A stretch of 64,000 nt of DNA, taken from positions 16,615,343-16,679,342 of the forward strand of contig NC_047063.1 in the NCBI RefSeq assembly GCF_902459465.1. Direction: 5' to 3'. Below the pieces are notes generated by a model. It was not told where the DNA came from. It saw only the letters and a program-made list of their open reading frames with translations, and did not search any database. Made by a program: the position numbers and the translations under genes. The stretch comes from Asterias rubens (lineage: Eukaryota > Echinodermata > Asteroidea > Forcipulatida > Asteriidae). Positions 46,546 to 56,730 of this stretch are shown piece by piece; positions within the stretch are counted from its first letter, which is position 1, and each line of letters opens with the position of its first letter.

Positions 46546-47871
46546 ATGAGTGTAGGTGTCTACACAGACATGGATGACATGTATGATTTTGGAAATGTTA
46601 CTAACGCCACTTCGGTAGCACCGACAACTTATGTTCCAATAATTGGAGCTGTTTCTATATTTACTGGAGTACTCCTTGTCCTGCTGTCTATTGTGACAGT
46701 GGCTGGAAACATCGGAACTATCTGGGCGTTCAGATCCAACATTCTCCTACGTCAGAAACCGAGTAACCTGTTGATATTAAGTTTATCATGTTGTGACTTG
46801 GCAGTAGGGGCTAGCGGGCTACCCGTAGCCGCTGTACACACGGGGCTGGGCTACTGGCCACTCGGCAAACCGGTTTGTATCATTTCGGCTTTCTTCTCGG
46901 TGATCGGCGTGTCGGCTGCGATGTATACCGTGACTGCAATCAGTATAGACCGCTGGCTCCTAGTGTCGAGGGAGTATCCGTCCTACCTGAGAATCCAGTC
47001 ATCCCGGAATGTGAAACTGCAGATAGCCGGAGCTTGGATCGCTGCGATCCTGATCAGTTCCTGTGAGACGATCCTATGGGTAGTACAGAGTTTCAGTAAT
47101 GAGTCCATGGCCGAGGGAACCATAGACTACAGTTTGCAGTGTATATCACCCGTTCGTAGCGATCCCATCTTCACCCTGGTGATTTTCGCCCTCCTGTTCG
47201 CGATACCATTTCTCGTGATGGTCATCTCGACTATGCGGTTCGTAGTCCTGCTGCGTCGACGTCTCCGGAAGTCCCGTAAAAGACGAAACATGTCCATCGT
47301 TTCGTCCATCAATGTCGTCGCTAACATAAAGCGGGAACCATCCGCCACAAGTTCCGTCGATAACTCAGTTTACGATAACAAAGCTTTTGATGACCCCAGT
47401 AAAAAACCAACCACCTCCGAAAAACCCAAAGAAGCTTCGCAAGTAAGTGTTACATTTGACAAGAAAACACAATCCACCGATACCACGACTGCCGTAACCC
47501 GTAAGCCGGTTAAACACCAATCCCTCGGCCAGACCGGGAGAGGAAAGTCCTTCTTTGGACTTGGTTCCGATGCTTCTCTTGGTGCGTCTACAACCAAGGG
47601 AAGGCGAGCCATTAAGATGAAGAACAGGTACATGAAGCCAGCGATTAGACTAGCCATTCTCCTTGGGGTGTTTGCTCTGTGCACTCTCCCTTATCCCATC
47701 TTTATCATCCTTGCCGATGAGACATTAGAAGGGCCAAGAAATCATCTCTCTAATTTGCTGCTCTCCAACTCCGGACTGAATCCGTTCCTATATGCAATTA
47801 TGCACAGGAAGATTAGACTATTCTATATCAACAAGTTAACGTTGCCATGTTGTAGGAAAAGGAACATGTGA
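46546..47871 (+). CDS. Intronless rhodopsin-like GPCR 1 (orphan)
   Basis: 441 aa, single exon, ATG at 46546; N17 and N20 are in glycosylation sequons. Seven membrane segments are visible. Landmarks: N55 (1.50), D84 (2.50), C111 (3.25), D135-R136-W137 in place of DRY, W164 (4.50), C199 in the second extracellular loop, P221 (5.50), a long third intracellular loop (about 231-363), FALCTLP at 376-382, and N412-P413 with Y416. A short tail has CC at 435-436, possible palmitoylation. Position 3.32 is Ser, not the Asp of aminergic receptors, and 6.48 is Thr (T380), not Trp. The ligand cannot be named. Its paralogue starts at 53490 on the same strand; both share KSFFG in the third loop. Coupling to a G protein at the plasma membrane is expected for the family. 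An AATAAA at 48591 is a distant poly(A) candidate. Confidence 0.92.
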   Translation: MSVGVYTDMDDMYDFGNVTNATSVAPTTYVPIIGAVSIFTGVLLVLLSIVTVAGNIGTIWAFRSNILLRQKPSNLLILSLSCCDLAVGASGLPVAAVHTGLGYWPLGKPVCIISAFFSVIGVSAAMYTVTAISIDRWLLVSREYPSYLRIQSSRNVKLQIAGAWIAAILISSCETILWVVQSFSNESMAEGTIDYSLQCISPVRSDPIFTLVIFALLFAIPFLVMVISTMRFVVLLRRRLRKSRKRRNMSIVSSINVVANIKREPSATSSVDNSVYDNKAFDDPSKKPTTSEKPKEASQVSVTFDKKTQSTDTTTAVTRKPVKHQSLGQTGRGKSFFGLGSDASLGASTTKGRRAIKMKNRYMKPAIRLAILLGVFALCTLPYPIFIILADETLEGPRNHLSNLLLSNSGLNPFLYAIMHRKIRLFYINKLTLPCCRKRNM

Positions 47872-48228
47872 GTTGCGAGTATATTATTGATCTAACATTT
47901 TTACTTCAATCAAAATCAGAAACAATAATTTGTTACCAATGTTTTGGTTATAATTTTATGCTCAAAAACTCCTGGATCAGAGTTCACCTGGGGGAAAAGT
48001 TTCAATAGGCCAGAACCAAAACCGGTTCAATTACATGATTAATTTGTTCTAGGTCAACTTGACTGGAGTAGGTAAATGTATTTTGTAAAGGATTGGTAGA
48101 GCTGGCAAAGAAGTTACAGAAAGTGTTAATGTTTGTGATCAACCATATTATACATTGTGAAACTAGGCGTAGGGTTCGTTGCGCGAGTCTGGATAAAATA
48201 GTCAGTGGTAAACATGCAAAACCTTATG

Positions 48229-48522
48229 TTAAAGGCAGTGGACACTATTGGTAATAGTACTCAAAATAATGATTATCACAAAACCTTACTTGGTAATGAG
48301 TAATGGGGAGAGGTTGATAGTATAAAACATTGTGAGAAACAGCCCCCTCTGAAGTGACGTAATTTTCGAGAAAGAGGTAATTTTCCACGAATTTGATTTC
48401 GAGACCTCAAGTTTAGAGTTTGAGGTCTCGAAATCAAGCATCTGAAAGCGCACAACTTCGTGTGACGAGGGTGTTTTTTTCTTTAATTAATACCAATTAC
48501 CAATAGTGTCCATTGTCTTTAA
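48229..48522 (+). mobile_element. TTAA-flanked MITE, family A, 3' internal deletion
   Basis: TTAA at both ends (48229-48232, 48519-48522). Left half and central palindrome are intact; most of the right half is deleted after GGGTGTTTTTTTCTTT. Lies about 360 bp downstream of the GPCR 1 stop. Confidence 0.85.
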
Positions 48523-49593
48523 CATATTGTTTTCAAACTTGATTGCAACAATCAACATCTGCTGTTGAGTTGTGTGTGTTTTTTTAGATGAATAAAAGGT
48601 TTTCTCAATGAATAAATTTCAGACTAAAATTAAACAACAATAATTCCTACCAATCCTGTTTAGTAACCTTTAAAAACCCTAGTCATTGGGACGACGAGAC
48701 TTATGGTTATGCTGATACGAACTTTGGGTCTGGCCTGCTGTGATCTGCTCTCTGGGTCAATTCGGAACCAGGGGTTTGGGTAAATCTGAACCAGGGGTTT
48801 GGGTAATTTCTGAACCAGGACTAGTTTATAGGCAAGTGAGAGTTTAAATTTGTGCACTGTAAATGTATCCGTCTTTAATGACTCCATATAGCTGCTTAGA
48901 TCAGCAGAGCGTATTGTTTAGCAATTTTCTGGCCCGCAAAAATAAGCAGGAAATGAGCCACAGTCGATTTCAGTTAATTTTTGGCTGGTAGCGTTACTTA
49001 AAACAGCTGTTTGAAACAACACAGCCCTAATACAAAATTGATGAAACAGAATATATTGCTGGTTGGAATATCGAATGTGAAAAGGTTATGAATCAAATTC
49101 CCTCAATATATTTGTAATTAATAAGACAAAGAATTGTAATATTTAAAGACTATAAACAACTCAAATCCTATTTATTGTGATATTTTCAGCTTCAATTTTG
49201 AAACTAAAAAGGGCAACACGTCTCGGCAAATAGGACAAATTTCGGGGTCATTGACCCCCACAATGTGTACACTGTACCTCTTTTGTTTGCCTCTCACAGA
49301 ATGTTTTCACAAAGACGCTATGTTTTCTCCTACTCTATGTACTTACCCCGACGCATTATTTTTTTTTTTTAATTGCCAGCCACAAAAAAATAAATCCTAA
49401 ATTATTTGTTTCAGGATTCCTTTTTTTTTTATTTAAAAGACAAACAATTCCCCCTTAAAAAGCACTACGACAGTGCTATCCGGATATGCTACCCGGATAC
49501 GCACACCCTGGTCGACCCCGGGCAAGCTAAACAACGCACCCACAGTTTTGGCTTCCAATGCGTAATTTGACTCTAACATAGTGGGCGTAGCAG

Positions 49594-49818
49594 ACAGTAG
49601 ACTTGATGACAAGTCGTTAGGCGCTGCCTATTAATTGTCTGCCGTTCATGCAACAGTCACAGTGCGATTATACACATGCATCGGTCGTAGGTAGCGCGTG
49701 GCTGACTCACACACACATACTGAGATCGAGGGTGCGTGTACCGTCCCCGTAGCTACACCGCGCTGTAACTACATTCGCGCTTAACAATCACCGTCTTGAC
49801 TTCAAGACTAGGCAGACA
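49594..49818 (+). repeat. Dispersed repeat, copy 2 (partner 13252-13486)
   Basis: Shares GACTTGATGACAAGTCGTTA, GCGATTATAC and GTACCGTCCCCGTAGCTACA with the first copy. Ends in GACTTCAAGACTAGGC, complementary to the start, as in a MITE. Confidence 0.75.
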
Positions 49819-50004
49819 GTGGCTGCGATTGACGTTAATGCAGGGGTCAGACTTTTGGTACAAGGTTTCCAAAGTTTGAAACCGAATACGCGTGAAACTT
49901 GTCAATTTTTTTCTTGTCAAATTCACAATGCAAAACTGTAAAAATTATAGGGGGTTAAAGTTTACGCAAATTATTACGTTTACATTGATAACTCGGCAGG
50001 ATCC

Positions 50005-50381
50005 TTAAAGACACTTGACACTATTGGTAATGGTTAAAGACCAGTCTTCTCACTTGATGTATATCAACAAATGCATAAAACAACAAACTTGTGAAAGTTT
50101 GAGCTCAATTGTTCCTCAAAGTTGAAAGATAACAATGAAAGAAGAAAAAAAACTGTCCACACGAAGTTGTGTGCTTTCAGATGCTTGATTTCGAGACATC
50201 AAAATCTAACTCCAAGGTCTCGAAATCAAATTCGTGGAAAATTATTTCTTTCTCGTAAAGTATGTCACTTCAGAAGGAGCCGTTTCTCACAGTGTAAATA
50301 CTTATCAACCTCTCCCCATTACTCGTTACCAAGAAAGGTTTATTCGATTGAGAAATTGCCAATACTGTCCACTGCCTTTGA
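50005..50381 (-). mobile_element. TTAA-type MITE, family A, inverted copy
   Basis: Starts TTAAAGACACTTGACACTATT and ends AATACTGTCCACTGCCTTTG. The central palindrome reads GATTTCGAGACATCA with its near complement. Confidence 0.85.
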
Positions 50382-50709
50382 GTGAGGACGTTATAAGCCA
50401 AGGGTGCTTAATGGTTAGTGGAGTGAAGATTGGACACTAAAGTGCTATCATAAATTTAGCTTGGAGAACTGGGTGTTGTCACAAAATAGATAACCATGAG
50501 GGAATCAATTTAACGCCATATGATATTAAAGTAACACCAATGTGTTTGAATGGTGAGAAATAAGTGTATTTTTAAAAATAGTGGTTCACATTTTAATTTT
50601 TGTTTGCTCTTATCTATAATTATACAACAACAGATACTGTGTAAGTTTTAACAATGTATTTGGTTATTGCAGTGCAGTTTTGTGATAGGAGGCCCTTGGA
50701 AAGTATACC

Positions 50710-50882
50710 AAGGCCCAATTTCATAGATCTGCTAAGCACACACATTTGCTTAGCATGAAATGTCTTCCTTGATAAAAACAGATTACAAACCAAATTTCCA
50801 TGTGATTTTCAGGATAATCAAACAGCAACTGAATACCAGTAACAAGCATTTTGTGCTTAGCAGCTCTATGAAATTGGGCCCT
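50710..50882. mobile_element. MITE with GGGCCCAATTTCATAG ends
   Basis: Left end AGGCCCAATTTCATAGATCT, right end CTCTATGAAATTGGGCCC; TGCTAAGCAC and GTGCTTAGCA lie just inside. A degraded partial copy is near 31517. Confidence 0.85.
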
Positions 50883-51506
50883 GATCTCTAACTGAACGTC
50901 ATCAACAAACATGGGTCTGTAGAACTACATTCAACGCATGTATTTTTTTGTTTTTTCATATCAATGCAAATCATTTCCTTCCTCCGTGGTCAATTCATAT
51001 AGCTGTTTTGATGTAAACTTTTCGGATGTTACTTCAGGGATTAGCTAAACAAAACTAATAAATATTCCCGTACAAAAATGTACTGATCCTTTCAAACAGT
51101 GACGTCATTATTACAATTTTTTTTCACATGGGTTAAAGACGTGTAGTGTCCCCCTTTGTATATTGTACAACTAATAGGCCTCTACAGCACAAAAAATAAT
51201 TTGACGTAACGGGGCAAACTTCTTTATCTGCATTTCTTAGATTCATGTGTTGCGATAAAAAACTAAGATTAAATTAGTTTGTTTGTTGTAAAATATATAC
51301 ATGTATAGTTAATTAAAGTATAATGTGCTGTATGATTACAGTTCTGCATTAAGTTGTATCGTTATGAATCAAGATTGATTGAGCTCAAGTTTCCCTTTCT
51401 ATTTATCAAAACTTCGCTTTATCGCACAATCCCACATCAATTGTTGAACTATTGTTGTCATGTCGTTTGTAATCAATTAATAGAAGAACAACATTTAAAG
51501 AGACCC

Positions 51507-51642
51507 GTGGTGGATTTCACAAAGAGTTAAGACTAGTCCCATCTTTAAGTTACTAGTCCTAACTTAGGACTAGCCATACGTGTTTAATGTATCCTAGTCC
51601 CAAATTTTGACTAGTCCCAAATCTTTGTGAAATCGACCCCTG
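51507..51642. mobile_element. MITE with GATTTCAC ends, copy 1
   Basis: Left GGATTTCACAAAGAGTTAAG, right ATCTTTGTGAAATCGACC. The interior repeats ACTAGTCC in both orientations. Same design as the element at 63679-63846. Confidence 0.78.
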
Positions 51643-51965
51643 GTCAGGTCACACGAGGCAAAGAAGAGAATACAATCATTATTTAAATTTGTTTATTTTT
51701 TTCGTAGGAATCGTAAGACACTGTTTGAAAAATTGCTCATTATGCGCTACTTATAAGTGGTTCTATGGCATGCAGTGCAGTATTGGTTGCCTCGTGTGAC
51801 TGGCCCTCTTACATTAATTAATGGTGTGTGTGCTCTCTGCGGGAGGGGGGTGTCTGTCTGAAAAACGGTCCAAGTGAACTTATAGAGAAAACTATGACCA
51901 AAGTATGATTTTGTTTATACTAGTTTCAATTTAATTTCCTATGTACTATTATGAACCACAAAACT

Positions 51966-52174
51966 ACACTAAAAACTCCTGTGTCAGTATGACCGACGAC
52001 CCCGACGGGACCTCGCTCTTTTCTGGGTCAGTAAGACCCGGAATCTTTGACAACTTGACCCAGATGAGGATCATGTTGACGCAGAATCCGGGTAGGATCA
52101 AATTTCTGACCAGTTTCCGGTCGGCTTGGAACCCGGAAACGAGTCAAATCTGACCCGGGTTTGTTTATAGTGTG
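51966..52174. mobile_element. MITE with CACTCTAAAAACT ends, copy 2
   Basis: Left ACACTAAAAACTCCTGTGTC, right GACCCGGGTTTGTTTATAGT. The interior is again rich in GACCC/GGGTC. More decayed than copy 1. Confidence 0.75.
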
Positions 52175-53489
52175 TATAAAATGCACACACCGCAAACGGG
52201 ATGCAATCTGCGTTTTTGAAACTCAACCAAAAATAATATCATAATAAATAAGTAAATCATATTAGTACTATCATGCCAGCATTATACTTACCATACTATT
52301 TAAATTGAGAAACTTTGTGCCAAAGGTTTTACAAACGGTTTTTTACACGGGAACTGCCTGTTAATAGTTAAAGCCAATACGCAAGGTGAATACAGATATT
52401 CAAAAGGTTTAATAAAATATTGAAAATCAAAATAAGTTTGACTTACCTCCTTTTCTTTAAAATGTTGAACGATTATGGTTTGTTGGGGAGGGGTGGGGTT
52501 GAGAGGATTGGACAAAAAGTCAGGGGAGCTAGATCGAAACTATAGGGGTCGATTTTCACTGACCTGCTAGTCCCCTTTTTCTGGAACACCCATGGCGTAT
52601 CTTACGAGGGACACGTCCGAATAGGGCACGTGCCCCCCCCCCCTCCATCGAACACAAATTGTTTTTATCCGCCCCCACAACGTCGTTATTTCTAAATGGA
52701 ATTATGAAAATAAATGTGCGTACTTGAATTGAGTTGAATTGAATTGAATTGGAAAGCACCACAATACGCATATACACGCAATGCCCGTGCCCGACCCGCC
52801 CCCCCCCCCATACATCCATCCACCCCACCCCTCCCGTTTGAATGAGTTAATTATAAGGGTCAGATGTCAATGCCATAGTTGTAAGGTTTGGGAACATAGT
52901 TTGGTGTAATTTTTTAGCTTAGATGTGTAAGGACTGAGAGGTTTTAACCACATTTTTTTATAGATATTTTCAAAGATATTTTCTTTTGTTGTTAGTGAAA
53001 AGCCTTTTATTTTATTTCGATAAACCAAGTGTCACATCAAGCAACGTCTATCCCTAAAGAATATCGATCTTTGTTTTAGACTATAAACCAGGAAGAACTG
53101 ACATTTAAAAAGAAGGAATACAGTTGGTAGAATATTATCCTGGGTGATGACTTTGGAGCAGTGCCTAGTGTTACAATTCACCGGACTTCCTTTAACCTGT
53201 TGTTATGTAAATAATAGGTGTTGAGCTACCAGATAAAGGGAATATTAATTGGTTGGCGTGATGAAGGGCGGATATCACAAACCGAAAATACAATTAATTT
53301 GCTTTCTGGGTACGAGGCCAACTGGAGGCCAATAACAGTCGGTTGTTATCCAATGGTTGTACTGTACTGTCAAGTCATTGTCCCGCATCCACATTGACTA
53401 GTACTGCTTCTGTTTGGGAAAGGACGCTATACTTTTTTTGATTAAACTACAGATTTGCCTCTGAACGAACAAATTCGGTTAGGGTAAAC

Positions 53490-54728
53490 ATGGATAACTT
53501 CACGAATAATGGCACTTTTCCCAACCTGACGACGCCTATTCCAGATGAGACGGTTAGATCTGGGTCTATATTCTTTGGACTTGTGCTCCTCGTACTCGCC
53601 GTTATAACTATAGCTGGAAACATCCTGACCATATCTGCCTTCGTGTCCAACGTACTACTCCGCCAGAAACCCAGTAATCTCCTCCTACTTAGCCTGTCCT
53701 TTAGCGACCTGATGGTCGGCGCTACGGGCTTGCCGGTGGCTGCCATTCACACTGGTCTCGGCTACTGGCCTCTAGGAAAGGCCATGTGTGTGATCAACGC
53801 CTACTTCTCCGTCATCGGAGTATCTGCGGGGATGTACACCATCACTGCAGTCAGTCTTGACCGCTACTTTCTGGTGTCGAGAGAGTACCCAGCCTATCTG
53901 AAGCTACAGTCATCCCGTAATGTGAAACTAACCATCGCTGCGGCGTGGATAATCGCTACCCTCATCAGCTCCGTTGAGGTCGTACTCTGGCTCGCTGGAG
54001 ACTACTCTAGCGTTGATTACAGCCACGAATGCCTCTCCCCTGTCCGGAGTGACCCTCGCTTCGTCATCGTCATCTTCTTCCTCCTCTTCGCCGTCCCGTT
54101 CCTCGTCATGCTCCTATCAACTCTACGGTTCTCAATTCTCTTACGGAGGCGCCTCCGTAAACCAACCCGCACCCATCACCCGTCAGTAGACTCCGTCAAT
54201 AACAAACTAGTCCATAAGGTTGCGCTGGATAGATCACCCCCTCCCGTCACAAGTGTTACAGTTAGTTCTGATAACAACCTTAGCGGTGTGGAGTCTACGG
54301 AGCTCAGCAGCGTGCCAGCCTCAACCAATACCGACGGTGAAACCGCTCAACCCGCTCGGCCAATCAAACGGAAAAGCCTCGGGGGAGCAGGAAGAAAGAA
54401 ATCCTTCTTTGGTTTCGGTGACGCGGCACGTCGAGTAGGAACTTCAGGATCCACACGGGATAATCTACGCAATCGTTACAGAAAACCAGCCGTCCGTCTA
54501 GCCATCCTCCTGGGTGCGTTTGCGCTTTGCACGCTCCCGTACCCCATCTTCATCGTCTTGTCCCCTGGCTCTAGCTGCGAAGACTGCCCCGCAAGACTAG
54601 TCAGGAATCATCTGTCGAACTTGCTTTTGTCAAACTCTGGACTGAATCCGTTCCTATATGCTATAATGCACAGGAAGATCTGGCAGTTTTATAAGAATAA
54701 ACTTACAGCTCCTTGCAAAAGGTGCTAG
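53490..54728 (+). CDS. Intronless rhodopsin-like GPCR 2 (orphan, paralogue of GPCR 1)
   Basis: 412 aa, single exon, ATG at 53490; sequons at N3, N7 and N12. Landmarks: N44 (1.50), D73 (2.50), C100 (3.25), D124-R125-Y126, W153 (4.50), C181 in the second extracellular loop, P203 (5.50), third intracellular loop about 213-331, FALCTLP at 344-350, N386-P387 and Y390. As in GPCR 1, 3.32 is Ser and 6.48 is Thr (T348). The third extracellular loop has an extra Cys pair (SSCEDC) absent from GPCR 1. The C-terminal end LTAPCKRC may be palmitoylated. GPCR 2 keeps canonical DRY; GPCR 1 has DRW. Membrane segments are highly similar between the two, while the third loop is not, except for the KSLG..GR.KSFFG island (295-308). 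The ligand is unknown; no aminergic Asp is present. Confidence 0.93.
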   Translation: MDNFTNNGTFPNLTTPIPDETVRSGSIFFGLVLLVLAVITIAGNILTISAFVSNVLLRQKPSNLLLLSLSFSDLMVGATGLPVAAIHTGLGYWPLGKAMCVINAYFSVIGVSAGMYTITAVSLDRYFLVSREYPAYLKLQSSRNVKLTIAAAWIIATLISSVEVVLWLAGDYSSVDYSHECLSPVRSDPRFVIVIFFLLFAVPFLVMLLSTLRFSILLRRRLRKPTRTHHPSVDSVNNKLVHKVALDRSPPPVTSVTVSSDNNLSGVESTELSSVPASTNTDGETAQPARPIKRKSLGGAGRKKSFFGFGDAARRVGTSGSTRDNLRNRYRKPAVRLAILLGAFALCTLPYPIFIVLSPGSSCEDCPARLVRNHLSNLLLSNSGLNPFLYAIMHRKIWQFYKNKLTAPCKRC

Positions 54729-55366
54729 ACTCTCGCACATATCGAGCTAAAGCATGTACTTTTTTGCTTTTGTTCCAAAGAAGTTGGTAAAGGTCATGTG
54801 TTTGTTTCAAACAACCTTTTTTTCATATGTTGGCCTTTGTAGATAATTAAAATACCGCATCAATAGTGTCCGCACGTTCAATATAATAATTAATAGTTCA
54901 CCTCACAAAGAATTCGTTGCAATGGTAAACACAAAGATCTACAGAGCTACCATGTATGTTTACTTATGTGGATCAAACCTTGTCTTTCGAGTAATTAATG
55001 TAAATTACTTCTAAAACGGTTATGTTATTGAACAAAATAACGGGATATTATTCCTCGATTTTTCGTGATTTTTATGGAAACGTATTAACCAAGGTGTCAC
55101 TGTTCTGGTGATGTAAAGTGTAATATTGCTATAAGATTGAATCAGGGCATATATAGTAAAGAAAGCAGTGTTGTTTTTTATGCCAACGGGTTATAACGTG
55201 CGTTCTACTACCAACTACGCTATTTATTAGCTCCGATGTTGGAGGTCTCCCAATTTTGTCAATACCTCTGTTCTGTGTACAGCAGCAATGTGATGACAAC
55301 TTTGTCAGTTATCCTAGTGGGTCATTTACTTACTTTAATAGATCTGATGTGGCTATTCATAAATCC

Positions 55367-55736
55367 TTAAAGCCATTATACACTTTCGGTACAAAAAAAC
55401 AAAGTTCACAGATTTACAAATAATTTACAGGGTTTACAGAAGGTAATGGTGAAAGACTTCTCTTGAAATATTATTCCATGAAATGCTTTACTTTTTGAGA
55501 AAACATTAAAACAGTATCAATTCTCGATAGCGAGAATTACGAATTTATTTTGAACACAATGTCATAACACGAGGAAACGTGCGGAAACAAGGGTGGGTTT
55601 TCCCGATATTTTCTCCCGACTCCGATGACCAATTAAGCCTAAATTTGCACAGGTTTGTTATTTTATATAGAAGTAGTGATACACGAAGTGTGGGCCTTGG
55701 ACAATACTGTTAACCGAAAGTGTCCAACGGCTTTAA
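55367..55736 (+). mobile_element. TTAA-flanked MITE, family B, copy 2
   Basis: TTAA at 55367-55370 and 55733-55736. Shares AGGTAATGGTGAAAGACTTC, TACTTTTTGAGAAAACATTA and GATACACGAAGTGTGGGCCT with the copy at 45622. Confidence 0.87.
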
Positions 55737-56418
55737 ACAAATAAAAAAAAACATTGGTGAAAACAAAACCGATCTTATCATCAACACCAAGTTCATGTTC
55801 AAGGTTAATGTAGATGAGTCAGAATACTTACAAAGAATCATCAGCATTTACAAGAACATTCTCAAAGCTATCACTTCGTAAAAACTATGTAGCAAAATTG
55901 AAGCAAACAAAACCTTTCATCTACTTTCTTGATGCGTATAGTAGATGTTGAGCAAATCTTGGGGGGAAAAGAACAAACAAAAGAGCCTTGTGAATGTTAG
56001 GCGTAGGTGGATTCCAAGGATAATTGTCTCACTTTAAGGTGTGGTCTTATTATATGCACTGTAATCTCAATCAAAGTTTACTGATTTTCACGGACCATTT
56101 TAGATTATATATTATTATAGGCCTACTTCTATTATTAGTCAGTATTAGTGTTACCGTAACGGTTTCATTGTTAAATATTGGTTTATTTAGCAAAGATTAA
56201 TTAGGCAAAATAGCAAAGAGTTTAAATAAAAATGTAGCATAGGATGAGAAACAAAGAATTGTAATTATGAAAAGCTAGCCTACTCTATCAAAACTCCCCG
56301 ATCAGTAATGACCCAGTCAGTCTATGTCAAACTGACCCCAAATAATGTCAAACTGGCGCATAATCTGATAAAAACAATTCCCACAATATCCCCATTTTAA
56401 ACCAGTTTCCAGATCATA

Positions 56419-56730
56419 TTAAAGGAACACGTTGCCTTGGATCGGTCGAGTTGGTCTTTGAAAAGCGTTTGTAACCGTTTTTTATAAAATGCATATGGGT
56501 AGAAAGATGTTGTAAAAGTAGAATACAATGATCCACACAAACATGCCTCGAAATTGCACGGTTTTCCTTTTACCTCGTCGACTAACACGGTCGGCCATTT
56601 ATGGGAGTCAAATTTTGGGCTCCCTTCATGGCCGAACGTGTTAGTTCGCGCAGTAAAATGAAAACCACGCAATTTCGCGGCAAATTTGTGTGGATTATTG
56701 TATTCTACTTTTAAAACATCTTTAAACAAC
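56419..56730 (+). mobile_element. Repeat starting TTAAAGGAACACGTTGCC with internal hairpin
   Basis: The TTAA start resembles that of the other MITEs. It contains an internal hairpin (CTAACACGGTCGGCCAT..ATGGCCGAACGTGTTAG) and an outer pairing (GTAGAATACAATGATCCACA with TGTGGATTATTGTATTCTAC). The 3' terminus is not clear; the element may be truncated. Confidence 0.7.

Larger units (their letters stand above)
47872..53489. other. Gene-free stretch between the two GPCRs
   Basis: Holds MITEs of several types (48229-48522, 50005-50381, 50710-50882, 51507-51642, 51966-52174) and a dispersed repeat (49594-49818). C runs occur near 52629 and 52799. No third receptor or receptor fragment was found. 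Confidence 0.55.

Noticed and set aside
47127-54189. Antisense and alternative-frame open stretches within the GPCR genes
   Set aside because: They overlap the receptor reading frames, have biased composition (for example poly-Ser near 54060), and show no independent conservation.
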